A DNA stretch of 64,000 nucleotides from Allobosea sp. BK604 (GTDB taxonomy: Bacteria; Pseudomonadota; Alphaproteobacteria; Rhizobiales; Beijerinckiaceae). Location: contig NZ_SLZF01000015.1 in assembly GCF_004341515.1 (NCBI RefSeq), positions 1-64,000 on the forward strand, written 5' to 3'. Shown here piece after piece: positions 24,445 through 33,552 of this stretch (position 1 is its first letter; each line of letters starts with the position of its first letter). The notes under the pieces were generated by a model, which was not told the origin of the DNA, made no database searches, and worked only from the letters and a program-made list of their open reading frames with translations. Position numbers and translations under genes: made by a program.

Positions 24445-26756
24445 GCTGGATCGGCCGTTCGCTGCCGCGTCTCGAAGATCCGTCGCTGCTGGTGGGGCAG
24501 GGGCGCTACGTGGCCGACCTCGCCCGTGGTGCTGCCGCCGTGAAATTCGTGCGCAGCCCAATCGCGGCCGGGCGTATCCTCGGCATCGAGGCCCCGGAGG
24601 GAGAGCTCGTCTTCACCGCCGCCGACCTTGCCGGTGTCCGGCCGATCTGCCCGATCCTGCATCGCCCGGACTATATCGCCGTCGAGCAGCCTGTCCTGGC
24701 CAAGGACCGCGTGATGTTCTGCGGCCAGGCGCTGGCCATCGTCGTCGCCGCGGATCAGGGCCTCGCCGAGGATCTCGCCGAGCAGGTCTTCGCCGATATC
24801 GAGGCGGAGGATGCCATCATCGATTTCGAGGGCGCGCTCGCCGAGGGCGCCGCGGCGGTGCATGCGCATGCGCCCGGCAACGTCCTGGTCGAGGGCAAGC
24901 TGCGAAGCCCTGGCCTCGACGCCGTCTTCGCCGATGCGGCCGAGATCGTCGCGCTCGATCTGCGCTCGGGCCGGCAATCGGCCATGCCGCTCGAGGGCCG
25001 CGGCGGCCTTGCCCGCTATGACGACATCTCCGGCCGCGTCACGCTCTATGCCTCCGTGCAGATGCCGCACATGCTCCGCACCGGCATCGCCGATACGCTG
25101 ATGATGCCGGAATCGGACCTGCGCGTGGTCGCGCCGGATGTCGGCGGTGGCTTCGGCCAGAAGATGTCGCTCTTTCCCGAATATGTCGCGCTGGTCTGGC
25201 TCGCGCGGCACCTGAAGCGCGACCTCGCCTGGATCGAGGATCGCCGCGAGAATTTCCTGGCTTCGGCTCATAGCCGCGATCAGGCCTTCTCGGTGCGCGG
25301 CGCCTTCGCCAAGGACGGCACGTTGCTCGGGCTCGACGCCGATCTGAAAAGCAATGTCGGCGCCTTCTCCTGCTATCCGGTCACCTGTGGCGTCGAGCCC
25401 CTGATGGCGCTCGCGGAGCTGCCGGGGCCGTACAAGGTCGCCGAATACGGCGTGCGTTCGCGCGGGGTCACCACCAATACCGGCATGATGGCGCCCTATC
25501 GCGGGGTCTCGCGGCCGATGCTGACGCTCACCATGGAGCGGATGATGGACGTGGCGGCCAGGCGCCTCGGCCTCGACCCGCTCGAGATCCGGCGCCGCAA
25601 CCTGATCGACACGTTCCCGCATCGCTCGCCGACCGGGCTCGTCTATGACGAGGGCTCCTACAAGGAGGCGATGGAGCGCGCGGCGGAAGCGATCGATGTC
25701 GCAGCCTTCCGCGAGCGCCAGGCCAAGGCGCGGGCACAGGGCCGCCATCTCGGCATCGGCTTCTCGGTCTTCAGCGAGCGCACCGGTTATGGCACGCCGG
25801 CCTATGCGGCGCGTGGCATGGGGATCGTGCCGGGCTATGAGATCGTCTCCTGCACCATGGACCCGTCCGGCTTCGTCGAGGCCCGGATCGGCTCTTCGCC
25901 GCATGGGCAGGGCCTGAAGACAGCGCTCGCGCAGCTCATCGCCGACGAACTCGGCACCGTGCCGGAGAAGGTCAGGATCATCTCCGGCGATACCGACGCG
26001 ACACCCTATGGCTGGGGCACCTTCGCCAGCCGCTCGATGGTGATCGCCGGCGGCGCCTGCAAGCTCGCGGCTGGCAAGGTCGCGGTCCGGCTGAAGATCG
26101 TCGCCGCTGTGCTGATGCAGGCGAAGGCCGAGGATGTGGTTCTGGAGGATGGGCTCGCCCGCGTGGTCGGGACCAATCTCTCGTTGCCGATTCCTGAGGT
26201 GGCGCGCGCCGCCTACCACCAGAGTCATCGCTTTCCCGAGGCTGGGCCGGGCCTGGTCGAGAACGCGACCTATGATCCGGGCGGCACCTTTTCCAATGCC
26301 TGCCATGCCTGCATCGTCGAGGTCGATGTCGAGACCGGCGGCGTCACGATCGAGCGTTTCGTCGTTGCCGAGGATGCCGGACTCCTGATCAACCCGATGA
26401 TCGTCGACGGGCAGATCCATGGCGGCGTCGCCCAGGGCATCGCCAACGCCCTGTTCGAGGAGCTGGTCTATGACGAGACGGGCAACCTGCTCACCGTCTC
26501 GCTCGCCGACTACCTGCCGCCGACGATCGCGGAGATGCCGACGATCGAGATCGAGCATCTGGTCACGATCACCGATGCCAGCATCACCAAGGCCAAGGGC
26601 GTCGGCGAAGGCGGTGCGATCGGTGCGCCGGCGGCGGTGCTCAACGCGATCGTCGATGCGCTCTCGCCCTATGGCGTCGAGCTCTTCCAGATGCCCGCCA
26701 CCCCGCAACGCATTCGTGCGCTCATCCGAGACGCTGAACGGAAAGCCCATGGCTGA
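24441..26756 (+). CDS. Xanthine dehydrogenase family molybdopterin-binding subunit (large subunit 1)
   Basis: 771 residues of the CoxL/XDH large-subunit family. Domains: a/b hammerhead (15-125), then molybdopterin-binding domains with DVGGGFGQK (233-241), MAPYRGVSRP at 350-359 and the catalytic Glu in GVGEGGAIGAPAA near the C terminus. The active-site loop is PYRGVSR, not the AYxCSFR loop of true (form I) CO dehydrogenase, so this is a hydroxylase of aromatic or heteroaromatic carbons. Overlaps both neighbours. Confidence 0.94.
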   Translation: MSWIGRSLPRLEDPSLLVGQGRYVADLARGAAAVKFVRSPIAAGRILGIEAPEGELVFTAADLAGVRPICPILHRPDYIAVEQPVLAKDRVMFCGQALAIVVAADQGLAEDLAEQVFADIEAEDAIIDFEGALAEGAAAVHAHAPGNVLVEGKLRSPGLDAVFADAAEIVALDLRSGRQSAMPLEGRGGLARYDDISGRVTLYASVQMPHMLRTGIADTLMMPESDLRVVAPDVGGGFGQKMSLFPEYVALVWLARHLKRDLAWIEDRRENFLASAHSRDQAFSVRGAFAKDGTLLGLDADLKSNVGAFSCYPVTCGVEPLMALAELPGPYKVAEYGVRSRGVTTNTGMMAPYRGVSRPMLTLTMERMMDVAARRLGLDPLEIRRRNLIDTFPHRSPTGLVYDEGSYKEAMERAAEAIDVAAFRERQAKARAQGRHLGIGFSVFSERTGYGTPAYAARGMGIVPGYEIVSCTMDPSGFVEARIGSSPHGQGLKTALAQLIADELGTVPEKVRIISGDTDATPYGWGTFASRSMVIAGGACKLAAGKVAVRLKIVAAVLMQAKAEDVVLEDGLARVVGTNLSLPIPEVARAAYHQSHRFPEAGPGLVENATYDPGGTFSNACHACIVEVDVETGGVTIERFVVAEDAGLLINPMIVDGQIHGGVAQGIANALFEELVYDETGNLLTVSLADYLPPTIAEMPTIEIEHLVTITDASITKAKGVGEGGAIGAPAAVLNAIVDALSPYGVELFQMPATPQRIRALIRDAERKAHG

Positions 26757-27246
26757 GAAACATGCCATCACGCTCAACGCGAACGGCAAGGACTATCGCA
26801 TCTCGGTCGAGGCGCGGCGCACCCTCGCCGACGCCCTGCGCGACGATTGCGGGCTGACCGGAACCCATCTCGGCTGCGAGCACGGCGTCTGCGGCGCCTG
26901 CACCGTCCTCGTCGACGGCAAGCCCGTGCGCTCCTGCCTGATGTTCGCTGTTCAAGCCGAGGGGCAAGCGGTGCGCACGGTCGAGGGGCTGGCCAAGGGC
27001 GAGGTACTGCACCCGCTGCAGAAGGCGTTCTGGGAGAATCACGGCCTGCAATGCGGCTTCTGCACGCCGGGCTTCCTGATGCTGGCGACCGGAGCGCTGG
27101 AGGCCGAGCCCGACCTGAGCGAGGCCGAGCTTCGCGACATCCTGTCCTCGAACCTGTGCCGCTGCACCGGCTATCAGAACATCATCAAGTCCGTCTGCGC
27201 CGCCGCGAGCGAGATGCGTGCATGTCCGCCATCGGCCGATCGCTGA
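26749..27246 (+). CDS. (2Fe-2S)-binding small subunit of molybdenum hydroxylase, CoxS type
   Basis: 165 residues with both iron-sulfur clusters: plant-ferredoxin type Cys43, 48, 51 and 63 (CEHGVCGAC...C), and the alpha-helical cluster Cys102, 105, 137 and 139 (CGFC, CRC). ATG 26749 overlaps the upstream stop and the 3' end overlaps the second large-subunit gene by 25 bases. Transfers electrons from molybdopterin to FAD. Only one small subunit is present for two large subunits. Confidence 0.95.
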   Translation: MAEKHAITLNANGKDYRISVEARRTLADALRDDCGLTGTHLGCEHGVCGACTVLVDGKPVRSCLMFAVQAEGQAVRTVEGLAKGEVLHPLQKAFWENHGLQCGFCTPGFLMLATGALEAEPDLSEAELRDILSSNLCRCTGYQNIIKSVCAAASEMRACPPSADR

Positions 27247-29489
27247 AGCGGCTGGAGGATCGCCCGCTCCTGACCGGGGCGGGCCGCTTCGCAGCCGATA
27301 ACCGCGCCGACGGCCAGATCCATATGCGGGTCGTGCGCTCGCCGATCGCCTTCGGCCGCATTGTCGGCATCGAGACGGAGGATGCGGCGGCGCTGGCGGG
27401 CGTCGTTGCCGTCTGGACGGCCGCCGACATTGCCGACCTGCCGCCGATCGACTTCCGCATGACCCGGATCGCCGGGCTCGAGCCCTATCGCCAGCACGTC
27501 CTGGCGCGGGACTATGTCCGCTATGTCGGCGATCCCGTCGCGGTCGTCTTCGCCGAGGACCCGTACACGGCCGAGGACGCGGCCGAACTCGTCTTCTGCG
27601 ATATCGAGGAGGAGGAACCCTGCCTCGATGCAACGGCTGAACCGGTGCCGTTCATGCCGGAACGGCATCCCGGCCTGCTCAGCGAGCCGGCGACCATCGT
27701 CAAATCCTATGGCGATATCGACGCTGCCTTCGCCGGCGCCGCCCATGTCCTCGAGCTGGAGCTGAAGGTCGGCCGGCATACCGGAGTGCCGCTCGAAGCG
27801 CGCGGCGCGTTGGCGGTGCATGATCGCGAAACCGGCATGCTCACCATGTACGGCGCCGCCAAGGTACCGCATTACAATCGCGACAGCATCGCGCGCATGC
27901 TCGGCCTGCCGCAGGACAAGGTTCGCCTCAGCGAGGGCCATGTCGGCGGCGGCTTCGGCATCAGAGGCGAGCTTTATCCCGAGGATGTGCTCGTCTGCGC
28001 GGCGGCCTACCGGCTTGGCGTCCCGGTGAAATGGGTCGAGGATCGGCGCGAGCACCTCATGGCCGCCAACCACTCGCGCGACCAGGTGCACCGGCTCCGC
28101 GCCGCGGTCGATCCGAACGGATTCGTGCGTGGGCTCACCGACACGTTCTTCACCGATCAGGGCGGTTATGTCCGCACCCATGGCGGCACGGTCTCGGACC
28201 TCGCCGCCGCGCTGCTGCCGGGGCCCTATCTCATTCCGGCCTATCGCGTCGAAGGCCATATCAGGCTGACGAACAAGACGCCCTCGGGCACCTACCGCGC
28301 GCCCGGCCGCTACGAGACTACCTTCGTTCGCGAGCGGCTGATGGATGCGGTCGCCGCCCGGCTCGGGCTCGATGCCGTGGAGGTGCGCCGGGTCAATCTC
28401 ATTCCCGAGGACAGGATGCCGTTCGACCGCGGCATCGAGGCGCTCGGCACCCACGTCCTCTACGATTCCGGCAAATATCATGACCTGCTCGAGCGGACCC
28501 TGAAGCATCTCGACTATGCCGCGCTCCGCTCGGAGCTGGAGAACCGCCGCGCCGCCGGCGAGGCGGTCGGGCTCGGCCTCGCCTTCTTCGTCGAGAAGAG
28601 CGGATTGGGTCCGCATGATCTCGTCAGGATGGCGGTCCTGCCGGACGACACGATCGAGATCGTCACCGGTGCGGCCTCCGTCGGCCAGGGCGTCGAGACG
28701 GTCATGGCACAGGTCTGCTCGGACGTCATCGGTATGCCGATCGAACGGATCCGCGTCGTGCACGGCCAGACCGACCGGATTCCGATCGGCTTCGGCGCCT
28801 TCGCTTCCCGCGTGACGGTCATGACGGGCTCTGCCGTCAAGATCGCCTCGGAAGCGCTGCGCGACAAGGCGTGCGCCCTGGCGGCGCCCTTGCTCCAGGC
28901 TGATATCGACGACCTCGTCCTGGAGGCCGGCCGGGTCGTCTCGCGCAGCAGCGGCGCCGGGATCGGCCTTGCCGAGATCGCGTCGCAATCGGCCGAGGCG
29001 CTTGACGCCGAAGGGCTCTTTCGCGCCGACCATATGAACTATCCTTACGGCATCCATGTCGCGCAGGTCCGGGTCGATACCGAGCTCTGCGGAGTGAAGG
29101 TCGAGCGCTATCTCGTCGCCTACGACATCGGCCGGATGATCAATCCCATGCTGGTCGAGGGGCAGATCGTCGGCGCCGCTGCACAGGGAATCGGCGGCGC
29201 CCTGCTCGAGGAGTTCGTCTATGACGAAGCCGGCCAGCCTCTCGCGACCAGCTTCGCCGATTACCTGATGCCGACGGCGCATGAGATGCCGCCGGTCGAG
29301 GTGCTGGTCAGGGAGGACGCGCCGAGTCCGCAGAACCCGCTGGGCGTCAAGGGAGCGGGCGAAGGCGGCATCACCGCGGCCGGTGCGGCGATCGCGGCTG
29401 CGGTCGACGACGCGCTGGGGCGGCCTGGCCTGGTGACGCGCTTGCCGATCGTGCCCACGCGGCTGCATGCGAGTCTGTATCCGCGATGA
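27222..29489 (+). CDS. Xanthine dehydrogenase family molybdopterin-binding subunit (large subunit 2)
   Basis: 755 residues, a paralogue of the subunit at 24441 with the same order: hammerhead domain, GHVGGGFGIRGE (239-250), active-site loop GTYRAPGRYE (356-365), SVGQGVETV and GAGEGGITAAGAA with the catalytic Glu. YRAPGR differs from PYRGVSR in the first paralogue, so the two probably act on different substrates or different positions of one substrate. ATG 27222 is taken because MSAIGRSLKRLEDRPLLTGAG aligns with the paralogue's MSWIGRSLPRLEDP start. Confidence 0.94.
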   Translation: MSAIGRSLKRLEDRPLLTGAGRFAADNRADGQIHMRVVRSPIAFGRIVGIETEDAAALAGVVAVWTAADIADLPPIDFRMTRIAGLEPYRQHVLARDYVRYVGDPVAVVFAEDPYTAEDAAELVFCDIEEEEPCLDATAEPVPFMPERHPGLLSEPATIVKSYGDIDAAFAGAAHVLELELKVGRHTGVPLEARGALAVHDRETGMLTMYGAAKVPHYNRDSIARMLGLPQDKVRLSEGHVGGGFGIRGELYPEDVLVCAAAYRLGVPVKWVEDRREHLMAANHSRDQVHRLRAAVDPNGFVRGLTDTFFTDQGGYVRTHGGTVSDLAAALLPGPYLIPAYRVEGHIRLTNKTPSGTYRAPGRYETTFVRERLMDAVAARLGLDAVEVRRVNLIPEDRMPFDRGIEALGTHVLYDSGKYHDLLERTLKHLDYAALRSELENRRAAGEAVGLGLAFFVEKSGLGPHDLVRMAVLPDDTIEIVTGAASVGQGVETVMAQVCSDVIGMPIERIRVVHGQTDRIPIGFGAFASRVTVMTGSAVKIASEALRDKACALAAPLLQADIDDLVLEAGRVVSRSSGAGIGLAEIASQSAEALDAEGLFRADHMNYPYGIHVAQVRVDTELCGVKVERYLVAYDIGRMINPMLVEGQIVGAAAQGIGGALLEEFVYDEAGQPLATSFADYLMPTAHEMPPVEVLVREDAPSPQNPLGVKGAGEGGITAAGAAIAAAVDDALGRPGLVTRLPIVPTRLHASLYPR

Positions 29490-29553
29490 AGCGAGCATGG
29501 CGCGTCGGGAGAGACGCCCCTCAGGTCAAGAATTGCTACGGCGAGAGGTCGGC

Positions 29554-30054
29554 ATGAGCACCGAAAACAAACCGGCTGAAGAGCTTAGCCCCGGTCAGTT
29601 CTGGCAGGTCCTGGGCCGCCGTGCCACGGGGATGACGATCGTGACCACCCGCCATGACGATGCCGTGTTCGGGTTCGTCGGGCTTTCGGCTACCCATGTC
29701 ACCGCTCAACCTCCGACTCTGCTGGTCTCTCTCGATCGTGGCACGACCGCGCTGGGACCGATCACGCAAAGCGGGGCGTTTGCGGTGAACTACCTGGCGA
29801 ACGACCAGCGCCAAGTTGCAGAGGGTTTTCTGGCCCGGGGCACGCCGATGGCCGAGCGCTTCTCGAGGGGAAACTGGGATCGGCTGGAGACCGGAGCGCC
29901 GGTCCTGCAGGACGCGCTCGGCGCCTTCGACTGCCGGGTCGAGGAGATGATCGAACGTCCGACCGCCGTGATCGTGATTGGCCGCGTCGTTGGCTGGTCG
30001 CTGGGGCATGATCGCTCGCCCCTGGTCTTCCATAAGGGCGCCTTGGTCGAATAA
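29554..30054 (+). CDS. Flavin reductase family protein
   Basis: 166 residues with the flavin-reductase pattern FWQVLGRRATGMTIVTTRHDD, GLSATHVTAQPPTLLVSLD and FAVNYLANDQRQVAEGFLAR, ending SPLVFHKGALVE. It is distinct from the reductase at 22524 and lies 64 bases behind the second hydroxylase large subunit, so a second flavin-dependent oxygenation step may belong to this pathway. GAGAGGTCGGC precedes ATG 29554. It converges on rtcR. Confidence 0.9.
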   Translation: MSTENKPAEELSPGQFWQVLGRRATGMTIVTTRHDDAVFGFVGLSATHVTAQPPTLLVSLDRGTTALGPITQSGAFAVNYLANDQRQVAEGFLARGTPMAERFSRGNWDRLETGAPVLQDALGAFDCRVEEMIERPTAVIVIGRVVGWSLGHDRSPLVFHKGALVE

Positions 30055-30129
30055 TTTCCAGCAATTGCTTGGGGTGCGTCAAAGGCAAGCAAGCAATTCG
30101 GCAGGCCGGATGGGCGCCGGTCCAATGGT

Positions 30130-31734
30130 CTAGCCCTCTGACACATCCTCGAATTTCAAGGCGAAGCGCGCCAGGTATTTGCGCAGCCTGTCGGCATCGT
30201 TGCCGCTCGTCTTGGCCGCGCGCGAGACCGAGAACAGCTTGCGCCCCGCCGCGCTGAGCGTGCGGCTCTCGCGGCAGACCGCGATGACCGCCGCCAGTTG
30301 AGCTCGGTCGAACAGGTCGATTTCGTCGACGCGATCGCGCCCCAGGATGTCGGCAAGCCGCGCCTCGTGATCGGGAGCTGCGGCCTGGCCGGCATACCAA
30401 TGCTCCGATAGCCGCGTGATCTCATCGCGCACCGTCGCTTCGTTGATACGACCTTGCGGGGCGAGCGTCGCCATCCTTGTGATCGACGCCGAGAGGTCGC
30501 GGAAATTGGCGCGCCAGGCGGAATCGGGGGCGATGGCGAATTTGAGATAGAGCTCGCGCGCCTCCTTGTTGAAAGCGACGTTCTGCCGTTCGCGCTCCGC
30601 AAAGCGGCGCAGCTCGAAATCGAGATTGGGCTCGATATCCTCCTTGCGATCTCGCAGCGCCGGCAAGCGGAAGGTCCAGAGATTGAGCCGCGCGAACAGG
30701 TCCTCGCGAAACGTCCCCTCGCGCACGCTGGCCGAAAGATCGCGGTTGGTGCCGGCGATGAGCTGGAAATCGGAGGTCCGATCGCGATCGGAGCCCATCG
30801 GCAGGAAGCGCTTCTCCTCGATCGCACGCAGGCACATCGCCTGCTCGTCGAGCCCGAGTTCTCCGATCTCGTCGAGGAACAGCACGCCCTTGTCGGCAGC
30901 CTTCATCAGGCCAGGGCGGTCGCTTTGGGCGCCGGTGAAGGCACCTTTCACATGGCCGAACAGGGTCGACATCGCCTGGTCGCCGCGCAACGTCGCGCAG
31001 TTGACCTCGACGAAGTCACCGGGGACCTGGTGCTGGGCCTTCTTCAGCTCATAGATGCGTCTTGCGAGCTGCGATTTGCCGGCTCCGGTCGGGCCGGTCA
31101 GCAGCACCGGCGCACGCGAGCGGATCGCGACCTTTTCGATCTGGTCGATCATCGCGTTGAAGGCTGCGCTACGCGTTGCGATGCCGGATTTCAGGAAGGA
31201 GGTCGCCTCCTCGTGCTCAGCAGCGAAACGTGTGGCGATCTCGTCATAGCGCGACAGATCGAGGTCGATGATGGAGTGGCTGCCCGCATAGTCGCCGTTC
31301 TCCGGACGCCCGCGCGGCGGCGACAGCTGGAGCAGCCGGCCCGGGATGTAGCGCGCCTCGACCAGCAGAAACCAGCAGATCTGCGCGACATGGGTGCCGG
31401 TGGTGATGTTGACGAAATAATCCTCGCGCTCGGGGTCGAAGGGATAGGAGCGGGCGAAATCGCGCAGGCCGGTATAGACCTCGCTGAAATCCCACGGATC
31501 CTTCATCGAGACGCTATGTTCGCGGACCTCCGTCGCCGGCGAGACGGTCCCGATATCGGCAATGATCTCGCGCGCCAGACCGATGGAATTGGAGCCGTGA
31601 AGCAGTTCCAGCCGGTCGATGAACAGGCCCTTCTGCTGGCATAGGGCGACCGTCGGGCGCCAACGCTTCCAACGCTCGCCGCGCCCGGCGTCGAGGGTCG
31701 TTCCGAGAATGCTGATCGCGACGCGACGGCGCAT
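30130..31734 (-). CDS. rtcR: RtcR, CARF-domain sigma54-dependent activator of RNA repair genes
   Basis: 534 residues. Residues 1-185 are the RtcR N-terminal CARF-like sensor (VAISILGTTLDAG, FVNITTGTHVAQICWFLLVE) known to respond to RNA ends or cyclic nucleotides. Residues 190-420 are an AAA+ domain with Walker A GPTGAGKS (214-221), the sigma54-contacting loop GAFTGA (264-269) and Walker B VLFLDEI (284-290). The C terminus carries a helix-turn-helix-like segment. It is divergent from rsr, with a sigma54-type promoter facing rsr in the 214-base gap, which matches known RtcR-controlled loci. Confidence 0.96.
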   Translation of the reverse strand: MRRRVAISILGTTLDAGRGERWKRWRPTVALCQQKGLFIDRLELLHGSNSIGLAREIIADIGTVSPATEVREHSVSMKDPWDFSEVYTGLRDFARSYPFDPEREDYFVNITTGTHVAQICWFLLVEARYIPGRLLQLSPPRGRPENGDYAGSHSIIDLDLSRYDEIATRFAAEHEEATSFLKSGIATRSAAFNAMIDQIEKVAIRSRAPVLLTGPTGAGKSQLARRIYELKKAQHQVPGDFVEVNCATLRGDQAMSTLFGHVKGAFTGAQSDRPGLMKAADKGVLFLDEIGELGLDEQAMCLRAIEEKRFLPMGSDRDRTSDFQLIAGTNRDLSASVREGTFREDLFARLNLWTFRLPALRDRKEDIEPNLDFELRRFAERERQNVAFNKEARELYLKFAIAPDSAWRANFRDLSASITRMATLAPQGRINEATVRDEITRLSEHWYAGQAAAPDHEARLADILGRDRVDEIDLFDRAQLAAVIAVCRESRTLSAAGRKLFSVSRAAKTSGNDADRLRKYLARFALKFEDVSEG

Positions 31735-31739
31735 AGTCG

Positions 31740-31883
31740 TCTATCCCATGATCTAGTATATTATCCTAGTGGATAGATATTAGCGGCGCCAGCCTATCGG
31801 CGCCAATGCTTGAGCAGCGTGAAGAGAAAAATTTTTCTCCTTTGTTTTCAAAATTTTGACGCGGAAACGGCTCCGACCGCGTC
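31740..31883. promoter_or_regulatory. Candidate RtcR enhancer sites and palindromes
   Basis: The gap between rtcR and rsr is dense in symmetry: TCTATCC (31740-31746) with GGATAGA (31771-31777); GGCGCC twice (31785-31790, 31799-31804); a perfect 16-base palindrome GAGAAAAATTTTTCTC (31824-31839), which could also bend or bind IHF; and GACGCGG (31858-31864) with CCGCGTC (31877-31883). These lie 20-160 bases upstream of the sigma54 promoter, the right range for activator binding. Confidence 0.55.
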
Positions 31884-31898
31884 GGCACTCTCCAGCAG

Positions 31899-31916
31899 TT
31901 GGCACGAAGCCTGAAA
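31899..31916 (+). promoter_or_regulatory. Sigma54-type promoter for rsr-Y RNA-rtcB
   Basis: TTGGCACG (31899-31906) matches the -24 element exactly; the -12 element reads CTGAAA, where TTGCA is expected, at the correct spacing with GA in place of the conserved GC. It lies 33 bases upstream of the rsr ATG and faces away from the sigma54 activator gene rtcR. Confidence 0.65.
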
Positions 31917-31948
31917 TGAGGAGCTCGTGAAAACGAAGGACGAAGACG

Positions 31949-33508
31949 ATGGCAAACAAATCCGTGTTTGCGACGATGGCAGGAACGCTGCTCCCACGCA
32001 CTGACGCCGCGAACCATGCAGGGGCACAGGCCTATGGCCTGTCGCCTCGGCAGGCCCTGGCGCAGCTGGCGGCGACGGGAACGTTCAACGCGACCTTCTA
32101 TGCCGGGGCGCGGGAGCAGCTGACCGACATTCTGGAGCTGGCCTCGCAGGTCGAACCGGAATTCCTGGCGAAGACCGCGATGTTCGCATTCGAGAAGGGC
32201 TACATGAAGGACATGCCGGCACTGCTGCTCGCGGTGTTGTCCTGCCTGCATGGCGACGAGTTCGGCCGCGCATTCCCGCGCATCGTCCGGAACGGCAAGA
32301 TGCTGCGCAACTTCGTGCAGGTCATGCGGTCCGGTGCGACCGGGCGCAAGTCGCTCGGGACGCGGCCGAAGCGCTTCGTCCAGGCCTGGCTCGAGCAGGC
32401 CCATGATATCGAGATCATGCGCGCCGCGGTCGGCAATGAGCCGTCCCTGGCCGATGTGATCAAGATGGTGCATCCGAAGCCGGCATCGGCGGCGCGTGCG
32501 GCGCTGTACGGCTATCTGATCGGCAAGCCGCACGATGTGCTGGCGCTGCCGGAGCTGGTCAAGGCTTTCGAGGCGTTCAAGCGCGACCCGTCGCTGCCGG
32601 TGCCGGCGGTGCCGTTCCAGATGCTGACGGCGCTGCCCCTCACCAGGGAGCACTGGGTCCAGATCGCCGAGACGTCTGGTTGGCAGATGTTGCGCCAGAA
32701 CCTCAACAGCTTCGCCCGCAACGGTGTGTTCGAGGTCGAGGGGTTCGCCGAGCAGGTGGCGAGGCGGCTGCGCGATCCGGAGGAAATCCAGCGTGCCAGG
32801 GTGTTCCCGTATCAGCTGATGGTGGCCTTCACCATGGCTGACGCGGCGGTGCCCAAGCTGGTGAAGGACGCGTTGCAGGAGGCGATGGAGATCGCTTTGG
32901 CCAACGTGCCCGCGATCGACGGTCGCGTCGTAGTCTGCCCGGACGTGTCGGGCTCGATGAGCTCGTCCGTGACGGGATACCGTCAGGGCGCCTCGAGCAA
33001 GGTGCGCTGCATCGATGTTGCGGCCTTGGTGGCGGCGGCGCTCCTGCGGGCCAACCGCACGGCGCGGGTGCTGCCTTTCGAGCAGGATGTGGTCGAGATC
33101 GACCTCAACCCGCGCGATGCGGTGATGACCAACGCGGCCAGGCTGGCTGCGATCGGCGGCGGCGGGACGAACTGCTCCGCTCCGCTGGAGCGGCTGGCAC
33201 AGGAGAAGGCGAAGGTCGATCTCGTCGTCTTCGTCTCGGACAACCAGTCCTGGGTGGATGCCTCGGCGCATGCACATCAGGGCACCGGGCCAATGCAGGC
33301 GTGGAGCAAGGTGAAGATGACGAACCCGCAGGCGAAGCTCGTCTGCATCGACATCCAGCCCTACGCCACGACGCAGGCGAAGAGCGGAAGCGACATCCTG
33401 AATGTCGGCGGCTTCTCCGACCAGGTCTTCGAGGTGATTGCCACGATGGCCGGGACCGAGACCGGTGCCGACCATTGGGTCGAGCAGATCGAGGCCATGA
33501 CGTTATAG
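31949..33508 (+). CDS. rsr: Rsr, bacterial Ro60 orthologue (TROVE and vWA domains)
   Basis: 519 residues. Residues about 20-320 are the TROVE HEAT-repeat ring (AYGLSPRQALAQLAATGTFN, FLAKTAMFAFEKGYMKDMPA) that binds misfolded RNA and Y RNA. Residues 325-510 form a von Willebrand A domain with an intact MIDAS, DVSGSMSSS (Asp332, Ser334, Ser336). Length equals characterised Rsr proteins. Known partners are Y RNAs and polynucleotide phosphorylase; here five Y-RNA-like genes follow on the same strand and rtcB after them, giving a complete RNA quality-control and repair unit. Confidence 0.96.
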   Translation: MANKSVFATMAGTLLPRTDAANHAGAQAYGLSPRQALAQLAATGTFNATFYAGAREQLTDILELASQVEPEFLAKTAMFAFEKGYMKDMPALLLAVLSCLHGDEFGRAFPRIVRNGKMLRNFVQVMRSGATGRKSLGTRPKRFVQAWLEQAHDIEIMRAAVGNEPSLADVIKMVHPKPASAARAALYGYLIGKPHDVLALPELVKAFEAFKRDPSLPVPAVPFQMLTALPLTREHWVQIAETSGWQMLRQNLNSFARNGVFEVEGFAEQVARRLRDPEEIQRARVFPYQLMVAFTMADAAVPKLVKDALQEAMEIALANVPAIDGRVVVCPDVSGSMSSSVTGYRQGASSKVRCIDVAALVAAALLRANRTARVLPFEQDVVEIDLNPRDAVMTNAARLAAIGGGGTNCSAPLERLAQEKAKVDLVVFVSDNQSWVDASAHAHQGTGPMQAWSKVKMTNPQAKLVCIDIQPYATTQAKSGSDILNVGGFSDQVFEVIATMAGTETGADHWVEQIEAMTL

Positions 33509-33514
33509 GCCCCC

Positions 33515-33532
33515 GGCGGCAATTCGGCCGCC
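33515..33532 (+). other. Intercistronic hairpin after rsr
   Basis: GGCGGC (33515-33520) pairs with GCCGCC (33527-33532) seven bases after the rsr stop, flanked by CCCC and AGGG that can extend the stem. It lacks a T tract and probably marks a processing or attenuation point between rsr mRNA and the Y RNA array. Confidence 0.5.
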
Positions 33533-33552
33533 AGGGTTTCAGGAGAAGGATC

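Noticed and set aside
23910..26789. Minus-strand frame of 959 codons across the molybdenum hydroxylase genes
   Set aside because: Mirror frame of real overlapping genes on the plus strand, with no recognisable motif.
24441..29489. True aerobic CO dehydrogenase (CoxL form I)
   Set aside because: The active-site loops are PYRGVSR and YRAPGR, lacking the AYxCSFR cysteine loop.
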